From Alcaligenes faecalis (GTDB taxonomy: Bacteria; Pseudomonadota; Gammaproteobacteria; Burkholderiales; Burkholderiaceae_B), in the NCBI RefSeq assembly GCF_002443155.1, contig NZ_CP023667.1:3906001-3970000 (forward strand): a DNA stretch of 64,000 bases, in the 5' to 3' direction. Numbering within the stretch: position 1 is the first letter of the stretch; every line of letters starts with the position of its first letter. Of the stretch, positions 9,083-18,914 are shown one piece after another. The position numbers and the translations under genes were made by a program. The notes beneath the pieces were generated by a model. The model was not told the DNA's origin. It ran no database searches and saw only the letters and a program-made list of their open reading frames with translations.

Positions 9083-9120
9083 TATAAGTTAATTATAAGT
9101 TAAGTTACTTGATATAAGTT
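9083..9120. promoter_or_regulatory. Toxin-antitoxin promoter with three TATAAGTT repeats
   Basis: TATAAGTT occurs at 9083-9090, 9094-9101 and 9113-9120 (offsets of 11 and 19 bp), inside an AT-rich stretch that also holds a minus-strand TATAAT at 9097-9092. The arrangement suggests autoregulatory binding by the Xre antitoxin. Sequence repeats are directly visible; the role is inferred. Confidence 0.5.
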
Positions 9121-9410
9121 TGGAAAAATTGCGCGGAGGACGGCAAAAAAACCATTTTTGACTCCTGTTCTTGCACTCCCACGGCTAACTTGAAACGCGC
9201 ACGAAATATCACAAATACCAACGTTGTCAGTATTTAGTTTATTTTAAAAAATAATATAAATATCAATAACTTGAGGTAATTTCATCCAGCTGTTAGCCAG
9301 CATAAGTAAATGATTGTTCTGTTGTGGTGCCAGGGGAACGGAGTCGATGTAATAGAAGCTTCCAAGATTTGCCTGCAAGTGCAGGCCCACCTCGTGAGGC
9401 ACTGTTTACC
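9121..9410. promoter_or_regulatory. AT-rich promoter region of the sulfur-import operon
   Basis: The stretch between the toxin gene and the first MetQ-like gene is strongly AT-rich around 9215-9285. Near the gene it contains two small hairpins, GCCTGCAAGTGCAGGC at 9371-9386 and CCTCGTGAGG just after. No known riboswitch could be recognised. It probably holds the promoter of the long sulfur operon. Confidence 0.45.
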
Positions 9411-10238
9411 ATGCTCCAGCATCTGTCCAAACTCATCGTAGCTAGTGCCCTTGTGCTGGCTGTTTCTCCGGCCATTGCCGCCGACTCCTTACGCATTGGC
9501 GTGGTGCCGGGCGCCTATGCCGATTCCATCAATGCCGCAGCCCAGGATGCCAAGGCCCAAGGCATCAATGTCGAGGTGATTGAGTTCACTGACTGGACCA
9601 CGCCCAATGTGGCTGTGGATAACGGCGATATTGATATCAATTACTTCCAGCACCAGCCTTTCCTGAAAAACGCCATCGAGAAAAACGGCTACAAGCTGGC
9701 CAGCGCGGGCACGGGTATTTTGGCCAATGTGGGAGTGTATTCACTCAAGCATCAGGCGGTGGACCAAGTCCCCCAGGGCGGCAAGGTAGGCATTGCCAAC
9801 GATCCCGTGAACCAGGGCCGTGGTCTGCTGTTGCTGCAAAAAGTCGGGCTGATCAAGCTCAAGCCAGAGGTCGGTTATCTGGGCAGCCTGGATGACATTG
9901 TCGAGAACCCCAAAAAGCTCAGCTTTGTGGAAGTGGAAGGCCCGCAGCTGGTGCGTATTACGGGTGATGTGGATATTGCCCAGGGCTATCCGCATTTCAT
10001 CGTGGCGGCCAAAGCCTTTGATCCTTCCAGTGGTCTGGCCTACTCCGGTATTGAAGATGCGCAGTTTGCGATTCAGTTCGTGGTGAAAGCGGACCGCACC
10101 AACGATCCTGTCATTCAAAAGTTCATTTCCATCTATCAAAACTCGCAGTCTGTACGTGACGTGTCGCGTGCAGCATTCAATAACGACGAACGTCTCTACA
10201 CCCTGGCCTGGCTGAATACCCAAGGAGGGGCGAAATAA
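9411..10238 (+). CDS. MetQ/NlpA-family substrate-binding protein (1 of 4)
   Basis: 275-aa periplasmic binding protein for an ABC importer of methionine-type or other sulfur compounds. It has a signal peptide (MLQHLSKLIVASALVLAVSP, cut after AIA) without a lipobox Cys, so it is likely soluble rather than a lipoprotein like classical MetQ. NlpA-family signatures: [59 protein letters not shown]. The ATG at 9411 is preferred over an upstream in-frame start because the signal peptide begins there. Its stop overlaps the next start (TAATG). It is the first gene of a run ending in metN-metI. Confidence 0.9.
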   Translation: MLQHLSKLIVASALVLAVSPAIAADSLRIGVVPGAYADSINAAAQDAKAQGINVEVIEFTDWTTPNVAVDNGDIDINYFQHQPFLKNAIEKNGYKLASAGTGILANVGVYSLKHQAVDQVPQGGKVGIANDPVNQGRGLLLLQKVGLIKLKPEVGYLGSLDDIVENPKKLSFVEVEGPQLVRITGDVDIAQGYPHFIVAAKAFDPSSGLAYSGIEDAQFAIQFVVKADRTNDPVIQKFISIYQNSQSVRDVSRAAFNNDERLYTLAWLNTQGGAK

Positions 10239-11080
10239 TGACGGCGATTTTCTCCTCTCGCGTGCAGCGTTGGACGCTGGGCATTCTGTTTGCCGCTGCC
10301 CTGCCGTTCAGCAGCTCTGCTGCCGTGATTAAAGTGGGCTCCATTCCCGGTGCAACCTCGGATGCGGTGCAAGCGCTGATCCCGGAAGGCAAGAAGCAGG
10401 GACTGGATATTCAGCTGGTGGAATTTACGGATTGGACGCTACCCAACGAGGCCGTCAATAACCGCGATATTGATGTGAATTTCTTCCAGCACGAAGCCTT
10501 TCTGAACAATGCCATCAAAGAGCGTGGTTACGACCTGGAATTGATTGGTCTGGGCTTGCTGCAAAACATTGGCCTGTACTCGAACAAGTATCAGTCTCTG
10601 GACCAGGTTCCCAAGGGCGCAACCGTGTCCTTGCCGAATGATCCGGTCAATCAGGGCCGTGGCCTGTTGCTGCTGCAAAAAGCGGGCCTGATTACCTTGC
10701 GCCATGGTCTGGATACCGGGGCTACGGTCAATGATGTGGTGGACAACCCCAAGCAGCTCAAGCTGGTGGAAATTGAAGGCCCGCAGTTGATTCATTCCCT
10801 GCCGGATGTGGATCTGGCCGTCGTCTGGCCCAGCTATTTCGTCAGCGCTGGCCGCAAGGCGGATGCGGGCAAGGCCCTGGTCTATTCCGGCATTGCCGAC
10901 ACCTTTTATGCAATGGGTTTTGTCACGCGCAAAGACCGCGTCAACGACCCTGCTCTGAAACAGTTCGTGGAGCTGTTCCAGCAGTCGCAAGCGGTACGCA
11001 ACACGATTGCAGACCGCTTTGATCACAACCCCCATCTGTACACCTTGCCCTGGCAAGGCAGCAGCACAGCGAGCAAGTGA
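10238..11080 (+). CDS. MetQ/NlpA-family substrate-binding protein (2 of 4)
   Basis: 280-aa exported binding protein, paralogous to its upstream neighbour with the same motif order ([67 protein letters not shown]). A signal peptide ends near [10 protein letters not shown]; there is no lipobox. It is translationally coupled to the gene before it and is followed with one base of spacing by the ATPase gene. Sequence divergence between the tandem copies suggests different ligands sharing one transporter core. The exact ligand is unknown. Confidence 0.9.
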   Translation: MTAIFSSRVQRWTLGILFAAALPFSSSAAVIKVGSIPGATSDAVQALIPEGKKQGLDIQLVEFTDWTLPNEAVNNRDIDVNFFQHEAFLNNAIKERGYDLELIGLGLLQNIGLYSNKYQSLDQVPKGATVSLPNDPVNQGRGLLLLQKAGLITLRHGLDTGATVNDVVDNPKQLKLVEIEGPQLIHSLPDVDLAVVWPSYFVSAGRKADAGKALVYSGIADTFYAMGFVTRKDRVNDPALKQFVELFQQSQAVRNTIADRFDHNPHLYTLPWQGSSTASK

Positions 11081-11081
11081 T

Positions 11082-12287
11082 ATGGCATACACATCAGCAC
11101 TACGGCGTAATTTGGACGAGTTGCGCGATACCGCCGAACAGGCCGCAGGACAGCGCGAGGTTCACAAGGCCAGTGCGTCTGTCAAAGCGGAACTGGAACA
11201 GCAACCCAGCGTCGTCAAGGCAGGCAGCGTGGCCTTTCGTAATCTGTCCAAAATCTATCAGTCCTCGGCAGGCGCTGTGCCTGCCTTGCAGGACATTGAT
11301 CTGGACATAGAGCCGGGCAGCATCTTCGGCATTATTGGTCGCAGTGGCGCGGGTAAATCCAGTTTGCTGCGCACCATCAACCGGCTGGAGCGCCCAAGCA
11401 GCGGCCAGGTATTGGTAGATGGCGTGGACATTGCCCGTCTGAATGAGTCGGAGCTGGTGCAGCTGCGTCGCCGCATTGGCATGATTTTTCAGCACTTCAA
11501 TTTGCTGTCTGCCAAGACGGTGTACGAGAACGTGGCCTTGCCCTTGAAGGTAGCCGGTGTGTCGGCGCAGGACATTGCCCCGCGCGTTCAGGAACTGCTG
11601 CAACTGGTCGGCTTGCAAGACAAGGCCGATACCTATCCCAGTCGTTTGTCGGGTGGGCAAAAGCAGCGTGTGGGCATTGCTCGCGCCTTGGCAACTGGCC
11701 CGGAGATTTTGCTGTGCGATGAGGCCACTTCGGCACTGGACCCGGAGACTACGCAGTCCATCCTGAGTCTGCTCAAGGACATTAACCGCCGTCTGGGCAT
11801 CACCGTCGTGCTGATTACGCACGAGATGAGCGTGATCCGTGAAATTGCCGACCGCGTGCTGGTGCTGGAAAAAGGCCGCATTGCCGAGCTGGGCGAGGTC
11901 TGGCGTGTATTTGGCAAACCGCAGCATGACGCCACCAAGGCGCTGCTGGCGCCCTTGCAGCACACCTTGCCGGAGGACTTGCAAGCGCGTCTGGTGCAGC
12001 AGCCTCCTGAAACCGGGACCTATAGCCGCATCCTGCAATTGAGCTACAGCGGCGAAGGTGGCTGGGAGCCGGATTTGCTGCGCATTGCCCGCAGCCTGCC
12101 CGGCCAGCCGCAGCTGGTGCATGGCGGCGTGGACCGCATCCAGGGCCATGCGCATGGGCGTTTGCTGGTCGCCATTGAGGGGCATGTAAGCCTGCCCGAT
12201 TTGAAATCCCTGACGCAAGGCCCGGCGGCCATCGCGCATCACATTGAGGACATTGGATATGTTGTGGAATCTGAGTATCCCCGCTGA
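11082..12287 (+). CDS. metN: MetN-type ABC transporter ATPase with extended N-terminus
   Basis: ATPase subunit of a methionine/organosulfur importer, 401 aa versus about 343 for typical MetN. About 45 extra residues (charged, Gln/Ala-rich) precede the ABC domain. Walker A is GRSGAGKSS near 86-94, the signature LSGGQKQR near 189, Walker [13 protein letters not shown] near 209, and the H-loop ITHEM follows. A C-terminal NIL-type ligand-sensing domain covers roughly 310-401 ([22 protein letters not shown]). The ATG at 11082 lies one base after the preceding stop. The end overlaps the permease start by 29 nt. NIL domains sense substrate to give trans-inhibition in MetN; this is expected but not shown here. 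Confidence 0.9.
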   Translation: MAYTSALRRNLDELRDTAEQAAGQREVHKASASVKAELEQQPSVVKAGSVAFRNLSKIYQSSAGAVPALQDIDLDIEPGSIFGIIGRSGAGKSSLLRTINRLERPSSGQVLVDGVDIARLNESELVQLRRRIGMIFQHFNLLSAKTVYENVALPLKVAGVSAQDIAPRVQELLQLVGLQDKADTYPSRLSGGQKQRVGIARALATGPEILLCDEATSALDPETTQSILSLLKDINRRLGITVVLITHEMSVIREIADRVLVLEKGRIAELGEVWRVFGKPQHDATKALLAPLQHTLPEDLQARLVQQPPETGTYSRILQLSYSGEGGWEPDLLRIARSLPGQPQLVHGGVDRIQGHAHGRLLVAIEGHVSLPDLKSLTQGPAAIAHHIEDIGYVVESEYPR

Positions 12288-12921
12288 ACGTTATTGGCAG
12301 GCGTTTCTGGACACGCTGATGATGGTGGGCGTGTCGGGGGGCATCGCCTTTCTGGCTGGTATTCCGCTGGCGGTGCTCTTGATTGTGACGGCCCCTCATG
12401 GCTTTTGGGAGTCGCCCAGGATCAACCGGGCGGTGGGTAGCGTGGTGAATGGTTTTCGGGCCACGCCCTTCATTGTTCTGCTGGTCGCCTTGATCCCCTT
12501 CACGCGTTTGCTGGCAGGCACCACGATTGGAGTGTGGGCGGCTATTGTGCCCCTGGCAATCAGCGCCACGCCGTTCTTCGCACGGATTGCCGAGGTCAGC
12601 CTGCGCGAGGTGGACTCGGGCCTGATTGAAGCGGCTCAAGCCATGGGCTGCAAGAAGTGGGACATCGTGCGCCACGTCTACTTGCCCGAGGCACTGCCCG
12701 GCATTGTGGGTGGCTTCACCATCACCATCGTGGCCTTGATCAGCTCCTCGGCCATGGCCGGTGCGGTCGGTGCCGGTGGCCTGGGTGATTTGGCGATCCG
12801 CTACGGCTATCAGCGTTTTGATACGCAGGTGATGCTGATCGTGATTGCCGTGTTGATTGCTTTAGTGACTGTGGTGCAGTTTGCCGGCGACCGCTACGTG
12901 CAGTGGCTGCGCGCACGTTGA
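12259..12921 (+). CDS. metI: MetI-type ABC transporter permease
   Basis: 220-aa inner-membrane permease with about five membrane segments and the EAA loop typical of MetI ([25 protein letters not shown] region), plus [21 protein letters not shown]. The ATG at 12259 is chosen because GAGGA lies 8 nt upstream; an in-frame TTG five codons earlier is weaker. It overlaps the ATPase gene end, so the two are co-translated. It is the only permease in the sulfur region and probably serves all four binding proteins. Confidence 0.9.
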   Translation: MLWNLSIPAERYWQAFLDTLMMVGVSGGIAFLAGIPLAVLLIVTAPHGFWESPRINRAVGSVVNGFRATPFIVLLVALIPFTRLLAGTTIGVWAAIVPLAISATPFFARIAEVSLREVDSGLIEAAQAMGCKKWDIVRHVYLPEALPGIVGGFTITIVALISSSAMAGAVGAGGLGDLAIRYGYQRFDTQVMLIVIAVLIALVTVVQFAGDRYVQWLRAR

Positions 12922-13076
12922 TCCGAGTGCGGCCAAGGGCTGGCGCACGTAGTGGCGTCGCCTTGGCAAGGAATGTGATGTTCTTTGTTTGCTCGGACGC
13001 TCTGTCTTGAGCCGGGACGCAGGTGCTGGAAGCTGCGTCTATCCCTACCGTTTTTAGTCATTGAAAAGAGTGCCGT

Positions 13077-14342
13077 ATGAATGATCGGATTACTCAGGGC
13101 GGAGCTTTGCCCGAAGCATCTGCAAAGCAGCGTCTGCCCTTGCCCCCCCAACAGCCTCATGTGATTGGCAGCGAGGCCGAAGCCCTCGCCATTGCTCGGC
13201 AATTGGCCACTGAATTTGCTCAAACCGCTGCCGAGCGCGACCGCCTGCGCCAGCTTCCCTGGGACGAGATAGAGCGCTATACCGCCAGTGGCCTGGGTAC
13301 CATCACTATCCCCAAAGCCTATGGCGGTCTGGAAGCTTCCAACGAAACGCTGGTGCAGGTGTTTGCCATCATCAGCGCGGCTGATCCTTCCCTGGGTCAG
13401 ATCCCGCAAAACCATTTCGCGCTGATCCAGAACCTGAAAGACATCGGCACCGAATCTCAAAAGCAGCGTTGGTTCAAGGCGGTGCTGCAAGGCGCACGTT
13501 TAGGCAATGGCGGGCCGGAGAAAAAGGGCAAGGCAGCGGTAATTACCGACATCACTGCCCATCTTGCGCGGGCAGCGGATGGCCGCTTGCGTGTCAGCGG
13601 TACACGCTTTTATTCAACCGGCGCCTTGTTCGCGCATTGGATTCCTTTCCGAGCCGCGGATCAGCAAGGCCGTGGCGTGCAAGTCTGGGTACGCCGCGAT
13701 GCGCCTGGTGTGCAGGTGATTGATGACTGGAATGCCTTTGGGCAACGCACCACCGCCAGTGGCAGCGTGGTGTTCGATCAGGTTCTGGTCGAGGAAGACC
13801 ATGTGCTGGAAAGCTGGCGTTTTGTGGATAAACCGTCCCTGTCAGGCCCGATTTCTCAACTGATTCAAGCCAGTATTGATGCCGGTATCGCCCAGGGTGC
13901 CTTGCAGGATGCGCTGGAATTTGTCCGCAATCGTGCGCGCCCCTGGACCGATTCGGGTGTGGCCAGTGCCACGCAGGACCCTCACATCATTCAGGAAGTG
14001 GGTGCCTTGCAGATTGAGGTGGATGCTGCTCAGGAAGTCTTGCTGGAGGCAGCACGTTTGCTGGATGAATTGGCCGCCAGGCCCGTGGATGCGGACAGCA
14101 GTGCCCGCGCTTCCGTGGCTGTTGCCGAGGCCAAGATCCTGACGACGGAAGCCGCCCTGAACGCCAGTGAACAGCTCTTTGCCTTGGCTGGCTCGTCGTC
14201 GACCCGTGCAGCTCATAACCTGGACCGCCACTGGCGCAATGCCCGTGTGCACACCTTGCATGACCCGGTACGCTGGAAATATCACTTGCTGGGCAATTAC
14301 CTGCTCAATGGCGCCTCGCCGTCTTATCACCAATGGAATTGA
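13077..14342 (+). CDS. SfnB-like acyl-CoA dehydrogenase-fold flavoprotein (1 of 3)
   Basis: 421-aa protein of the acyl-CoA dehydrogenase superfamily, in the branch with SfnB and DszC that uses FMNH2 for sulfur acquisition. Features: N-terminal helical region with ERDRLRQLPWDEIERYTASG, the GTITIPKAYGGLEAS loop, SADPSLGQIPQNHFA, the mid-domain RFYSTGALFAHWIPF and a C-terminal RHWRNARVHTLHDPVRWKYH block conserved among its paralogues. It lacks clear acyl-CoA signatures, so a monooxygenase or desulfurising role is more likely. It follows metI after 155 bp and starts a second gene group. Confidence 0.8.
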   Translation: MNDRITQGGALPEASAKQRLPLPPQQPHVIGSEAEALAIARQLATEFAQTAAERDRLRQLPWDEIERYTASGLGTITIPKAYGGLEASNETLVQVFAIISAADPSLGQIPQNHFALIQNLKDIGTESQKQRWFKAVLQGARLGNGGPEKKGKAAVITDITAHLARAADGRLRVSGTRFYSTGALFAHWIPFRAADQQGRGVQVWVRRDAPGVQVIDDWNAFGQRTTASGSVVFDQVLVEEDHVLESWRFVDKPSLSGPISQLIQASIDAGIAQGALQDALEFVRNRARPWTDSGVASATQDPHIIQEVGALQIEVDAAQEVLLEAARLLDELAARPVDADSSARASVAVAEAKILTTEAALNASEQLFALAGSSSTRAAHNLDRHWRNARVHTLHDPVRWKYHLLGNYLLNGASPSYHQWN

Positions 14343-14346
14343 GGCC

Positions 14347-15546
14347 ATGACTACACCGCTTTCTACATCTGTACATATCATCCAGTCCGAAGCCGAAGCG
14401 CTGCAAGCAGCCGAGCAGTTTGCACAATTCATTGCCCAGGATGCGCTGGAACGTGACCGCGACCGTACTTTGCCGCATCGCGAGGTGGAGCAATTCAGTC
14501 AAAGCGGTTTGTGGGGCATTACGGTCCCCAAAGAATACGGGGGAGCGGGCGTTTCCACCGATGTGCTTACCCGTGTCGTGCAGCGCATCGCCCAGGCTGA
14601 TGGCAACTTTGGCCATATCCCGCAAAACCACTATTACGCGCTGGAAGTGTTGCGCGTGGGGGCGACGCACGAGCAAAAAGCCTTTTTCTACGATCAGGTG
14701 CTGCAAGGCAAACGCTTTGGCAATGCATTGGCGGAGATCGGCAAGAAGGACTTTGTACGTCGCACGCAATTGCTGAAAGAGCCGGATGGCTGGTTTGTAG
14801 ACGGCCGCAAGTTCTATTGCACGGGCTCGCTGTTTGCACACTGGATTCCCACGCTGACGACCTCGCCTGATGATGGCCGCCTGTATCTGGTTTTTGTACC
14901 GCGCGGGGCTGCAGGCGTCACGCTGACAGACGATTGGGACGGCTTTGGCCAACGTGTCACAGGCAGTGGTTCGGTGGAGTTCACGCGTGTTCCTGTGCAG
15001 CCGCAATGGGTTGTGCCGTTCACGGATTCCTTCGAGCGTCCGACCACCATTGGCCCCTACGCCCAGATCATCCACGCTGCACTGGATTTGGGCATAGGCC
15101 AAGGGGCTTTCGAGGCCACCTTGCCCTTCATACGCGAGCACAGCCGCCCCTGGATTGCCGCTGGTGTGGACAGCGCCGCACAGGACCCGTTGCTATTGCA
15201 GGAAGTGGGCAATGTGCATGTTCGCCTGCGTGCCGCGCAAGCGCTGCTGGCCCGCGCTGCCCGTTTTGTGGACGCCGCCCAGCAAGCACCGGATGAGGAC
15301 AGCGTGGCTCAGGCCTCCATTGCCGTCGCACAGGCCAAAGCCCTGGCTACTAGCGCCAGTGTGTTGGCAGGCAGCAAGCTGTTTGAGCTGGGGGGGACCA
15401 GCTCTACGCAAGCCCAGCATGGTCTGGATCGTTACTGGCGCAATGCTCGCGTCCATACCCTGCATGACCCGGTGCGCTGGAAGTATCACGCCATTGGCAA
15501 CTACGCCCTGAATGGCGTGCGTCCGCCGCGTCATGGTGCTTTGTGA
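14347..15546 (+). CDS. SfnB-like flavoprotein (2 of 3)
   Basis: 399-aa paralogue of the preceding flavoprotein, starting 4 nt after its stop with GAGGCC just before the ATG. Shared blocks: ERDRDRTLPHREVEQFSQSG, WGITVPKEYGGAGVS, GNFGHIPQNHYYALEV, RKFYCTGSLFAHWIP, DDWDGFGQRVTGSGSVEF and YWRNARVHTLHDPVRWKYH. It belongs to the SfnB/DszC-like group; FMNH2 would come from a reductase such as SsuE encoded at 23621-24208. Two consecutive copies suggest parallel activities on different organosulfur compounds. Confidence 0.8.
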   Translation: MTTPLSTSVHIIQSEAEALQAAEQFAQFIAQDALERDRDRTLPHREVEQFSQSGLWGITVPKEYGGAGVSTDVLTRVVQRIAQADGNFGHIPQNHYYALEVLRVGATHEQKAFFYDQVLQGKRFGNALAEIGKKDFVRRTQLLKEPDGWFVDGRKFYCTGSLFAHWIPTLTTSPDDGRLYLVFVPRGAAGVTLTDDWDGFGQRVTGSGSVEFTRVPVQPQWVVPFTDSFERPTTIGPYAQIIHAALDLGIGQGAFEATLPFIREHSRPWIAAGVDSAAQDPLLLQEVGNVHVRLRAAQALLARAARFVDAAQQAPDEDSVAQASIAVAQAKALATSASVLAGSKLFELGGTSSTQAQHGLDRYWRNARVHTLHDPVRWKYHAIGNYALNGVRPPRHGAL

Positions 15547-15713
15547 TGCCACCTGAAAAACCGTGTTTTGGCACGGCTGCAAGGATGCAGAACAGATGCT
15601 CCACATGGCTCAAGGCGAGCCAATAAATATGTTTTAGCAAGGCATACATGCACTTCGATATGGCCTGTTTTTTTTAGGCCACGAGCCTTTCTCTTTTATC
15701 TGGATTTTGATTG

Positions 15714-16538
15714 ATGACTATCTCGAAAATTTTGAAAAAACTGATGGCACTAAGCCTCGTTTCTACCGCCACTTTGCTGAGTAGCACAGCGACCGCAGCT
15801 CCTTTGAAAATCGGTGTTGTGCCCGGCATTTTTGCGGACTCGGTGGCCGTTGCTGCGCAGGAGGCCAAGAAGCAGGGAGTGGATGTGCAGGTGATCGAAT
15901 TTACCGATTGGGCCACACCGAATGTGGCGCTGGATGCGGGCGATATTGATCTGAACTACTACCAGAACAGCAATTACCTGGCCAATGCCGTGCGCGACAA
16001 GGGCTTCAAACTGGTCAGTGTGCAGCCGGGCATTTTGTCTTACCTGGGCCTGTATTCCCTCAAGCACGCCACCTTGGCTGATTTGCCCGATGGCGCAAAA
16101 GTGGCAATTGCCAGTGACGCCGTCAACGTAGGCCGTGGGCTGCGCCTGTTGCAGCATGCGGGCTTGATCACGCTGCGCCCTGAAACCGGCTTGCTGGGCA
16201 CTCCGGATGACATTGTTTCCAACCCCCAAAACTTGAAGTTTGTGGAAGTGGAAGGCCCGCAATTGGCACGAGCCACGCAGGACGTGGATCTGGCCCAGGG
16301 CTTTCCGTATTTCATCCTGGCTTCCAACGCTTTCGATGCCACCAAGGCCTTGTCCTTGACCAGTTACGAGGACGATTCCTGGGCGATTCAGTTTGTGGCC
16401 CGTAGCGACAGGACGGAAGATCCGCGCATTGCCCAGTTCCTGGAGGTCTACAAAACATCGCCCGCTGTGCGCGAGGCAATCGATCAGTTCTACCAGGGCG
16501 AGAAAAAGCTGTATCGCCTGACCTGGTTGCCGCACTAA
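15714..16538 (+). CDS. MetQ/NlpA-family substrate-binding protein (3 of 4)
   Basis: 274-aa exported binding protein with signal peptide ending in STATAA and no lipobox. Motifs: GVVPGIFADSVAVAAQ, VIEFTDWATPNVALDAG, LNYYQNSNYLANAV, SDAVNVGRGLRLLQHAGLIT. It departs from its paralogues at the usual FQHQ segment (YQNS here) and at NDPVNQGRG (SDAVNVGRG), both near expected ligand-contacting loops, which hints at a different ligand. The ATG at 15714 is preceded by an in-frame TTG. It is followed closely by an LLM-type monooxygenase gene. Confidence 0.88.
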   Translation: MTISKILKKLMALSLVSTATLLSSTATAAPLKIGVVPGIFADSVAVAAQEAKKQGVDVQVIEFTDWATPNVALDAGDIDLNYYQNSNYLANAVRDKGFKLVSVQPGILSYLGLYSLKHATLADLPDGAKVAIASDAVNVGRGLRLLQHAGLITLRPETGLLGTPDDIVSNPQNLKFVEVEGPQLARATQDVDLAQGFPYFILASNAFDATKALSLTSYEDDSWAIQFVARSDRTEDPRIAQFLEVYKTSPAVREAIDQFYQGEKKLYRLTWLPH

Positions 16539-16554
16539 GCAAGGAGAATGCCCC

Positions 16555-17982
16555 ATGACGCAGCCCAAGAAACACATCCATATCAACGCCTTCAATATGA
16601 ATTGCGTGGGCCATATCCACCATGGTTTGTGGACGCATCCGCGTGATCAATCCACGCAATACCACACCCTGAAGTACTGGACGGATCTGGCCAAAACTCT
16701 GGAAAAAGGCTTGTTCGACGGCATTTTTTTGGCGGATGTGGTTGGCTATTACGACGTCTACCAGCAAGGTGTGGACTTGACGCTGCGTGAAGGCATTCAA
16801 CTGCCCGTGAACAATCCCTGGCTGCTGGTTTCGGCCATGGCGGCGGTCACGCAGCATATTGGCTTTGGTCTGACGGCATCGGTGGCGGCGCATCACCCCT
16901 ACACCTTCGCACGGGATGTCAGCACGCTGGATCAGCTAAGCAATGGCCGCATAGGCTGGAACATCGTGACTGGCTATGTGGATAGCGGGGCGCGGGGCTT
17001 GGGGCAAGATGGTCTGGATGCGCATGACAGCCGCTATGACCGGGCCGAGGACTTTCTGCAATTGGCCTACAAGCTGTGGGAAGGCAGTTGGGAAGATGGC
17101 GCGCTGATTGCCGACAAGCAGCGTCGCATCCATGCGCTGCCCGAGAAAGTGCATACCGTGCATCACGAAGGGCCGTTTTATCGCAGCAATGCGATTCATA
17201 TGAGCGCGCCCTCGCCCCAGCGCACACCTCTGCTGTTCCAGGCTGGCACCTCGGCGCGAGGGCTGCAGTTTGCCGGGCAGCATGCCGAAGGCGTTTTCAT
17301 CGGTGCGCGGGACCCGGAAGCGGCCAGGGACTCGTCCCGCAAGTTGCGTCAGGCCGCGATCAATGCAGGGCGGCAAGCGCAGGATCTGAAGATTTATGCG
17401 GGCGTGGCGGTCGTCACGGGTGCCACGGAAGCCGAGGCTAAAGAGAAGTATGCCGACTATCTTGCCCATGCCAGTTCCGAAGGCGGGTTGGCGCACTTTG
17501 CGGCCAGCACGGGCGTGGATTTTGCCCAGTATGACCTGGACGAACCCATCCGCTTTGGCCCCAGCAACGCGATTCAGTCCGCAGCGGCAGCGGCCCAGAA
17601 ACAAGGCTGGACGACGCGCCGCAAGCTGTTGGAGCAATTCACGCTGGGTAGCCGCTACAAAACCATTGTGGGGGACCCGCAGCAAGTGGCGGATGCGCTA
17701 AGTACCTGGATTGATGAAGGCGAGATCGACGGCTTCAACCTGACCCGCATCGTCGTGCCCGAAACCTGGGAGGACTTCGCCAGCCATATCGTGCCCGAAC
17801 TGCAAGATCGGGGCCGCTATCGCACCGCTTATGAAGGTGGAACCCTGCGCCAGCAACTGTTTGGGCAAGGTGATCGGGTATCTGCCACTCACCCTGCCGC
17901 ACAGTGGCGGCATTTGGAGTCCGGCTCGACCCCGGAAGCAGGATCGGATGAGGCGCCCACCTCTGCCTTGCAGGCAAGCTGA
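16555..17982 (+). CDS. LLM-class flavin-dependent monooxygenase, NtaA/SnaA/DszA type
   Basis: 475-aa FMNH2-dependent oxygenase of the luciferase-like superfamily, subgroup of NtaA, SnaA, DszA and DmoA. Signatures: INAFNMNCVGHIHHGLWTHP, KGLFDGIFLADVVGYYDVYQ, ASVAAHHPYTFARDVSTLDQ, GRIGWNIVTGYVDSGARGLG and FQAGTSARGLQFAGQHAEGV. Good ribosome-binding site (AAGGAGAA) before the ATG. The gene sits between two MetQ-like genes, so oxidation of an imported organosulfur compound (for example a sulfone, sulfide or sulfonate) with release of sulfite is the likely role. The exact substrate is unknown. Confidence 0.85.
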   Translation: MTQPKKHIHINAFNMNCVGHIHHGLWTHPRDQSTQYHTLKYWTDLAKTLEKGLFDGIFLADVVGYYDVYQQGVDLTLREGIQLPVNNPWLLVSAMAAVTQHIGFGLTASVAAHHPYTFARDVSTLDQLSNGRIGWNIVTGYVDSGARGLGQDGLDAHDSRYDRAEDFLQLAYKLWEGSWEDGALIADKQRRIHALPEKVHTVHHEGPFYRSNAIHMSAPSPQRTPLLFQAGTSARGLQFAGQHAEGVFIGARDPEAARDSSRKLRQAAINAGRQAQDLKIYAGVAVVTGATEAEAKEKYADYLAHASSEGGLAHFAASTGVDFAQYDLDEPIRFGPSNAIQSAAAAAQKQGWTTRRKLLEQFTLGSRYKTIVGDPQQVADALSTWIDEGEIDGFNLTRIVVPETWEDFASHIVPELQDRGRYRTAYEGGTLRQQLFGQGDRVSATHPAAQWRHLESGSTPEAGSDEAPTSALQAS

Positions 17983-18056
17983 TTCGAGCAGGAAAGAGCC
18001 TGTATCCGCTGCCTTGAATCCCCTTTTCTTACGAGCACTTTTATAAGGCCAGGACC

Positions 18057-18902
18057 ATGTTGTTTGCCCGTTTTTCTATTCGTGCTGTGTTTGCCTTGGC
18101 AGCCTTGGGCCTTGCGGGCCAAGTGTCTGCTGCTGCGTTGAAAATTGGTGTCACCCCCGGTTCTTTGGCCGACTCTGTCGCCGTGGCGGCCAAGGAGGCC
18201 AGGCAAATTGGGTTGGAGGTAGAAGTCATCGAGTTCACCGACTGGACCACACCCAATACGGCTCTGGCATCGGGGGACCTGGATCTGAATTACTTCCAGC
18301 ATCAGGCTTTTTTGGACAATGCTGTCAAAGAAGGTGGCTATGCCATTGAAAGTGTGGCTTACGGTTTGCTGCCCAATATTGGCTTGTATTCCAAGCAGTA
18401 TCAGTCCTTGGACGCGCTACCCGAAGGCGCTTCTGTTGGGGTGGCCAATGACCCGGTGAATCAGGCGCGTGGCTTGCTGCTCTTGCAAGCGGCGGGCCTG
18501 ATTCAGTTGAAAGACGGTGTGGCGGCACGTGCCTCGACTCATGATGTGACGGCCAACCCCAGAAAGCTGCGCATCGTGGAAGTCGAAGGGCCGCAATTGG
18601 TGCGGGCAGCCGATGACCTGCCCCTGGTCCAGGGTTATCCGGCCCATTTTGTGAATGCCGGGCAGGCCGAGCTGGCCAGCAAGGCTTTGCAGTATTCCAC
18701 GGTGGATGATCTGTACTACGCGATTCGCTTTGTGGCTAGAAGCAGCCATAGAGAGGATCCGCGCATACGCCAGTTTGTGGATCTTTATCAAAACTCTCCT
18801 GCCGTAGCCGCGCAGATCGACGCGTCTTTTGCGGGGGACAAGAAGCTGTATTCCTTGCCGTGGAAGTCGGCGGGCCATGCCTCCATTACGCAGGCTCCTT
18901 GA
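18057..18902 (+). CDS. MetQ/NlpA-family substrate-binding protein (4 of 4)
   Basis: 281-aa exported binding protein: signal peptide ending GQVSAAA, then VTPGSLADSVAVAAKEARQI, VIEFTDWTTPNTALASG, LNYFQHQAFLDNAVKEGGY, ANDPVNQARGLLLLQAAGLI. Closest in motif detail to copies 1 and 2. No lipobox. AAGGCCAGGA precedes the ATG. It is followed after 12 nt by the third SfnB-like gene, repeating the binding-protein plus flavoenzyme pairing seen at 15714-17982. Confidence 0.9.
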   Translation: MLFARFSIRAVFALAALGLAGQVSAAALKIGVTPGSLADSVAVAAKEARQIGLEVEVIEFTDWTTPNTALASGDLDLNYFQHQAFLDNAVKEGGYAIESVAYGLLPNIGLYSKQYQSLDALPEGASVGVANDPVNQARGLLLLQAAGLIQLKDGVAARASTHDVTANPRKLRIVEVEGPQLVRAADDLPLVQGYPAHFVNAGQAELASKALQYSTVDDLYYAIRFVARSSHREDPRIRQFVDLYQNSPAVAAQIDASFAGDKKLYSLPWKSAGHASITQAP

Positions 18903-18914
18903 GGGCTGAACATC

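Noticed and set aside
9371..9400. Possible SAM-type riboswitch before the first MetQ-like gene
   Set aside because: Two small hairpins exist but none of the conserved SAM or SAH riboswitch core sequences could be recognised.
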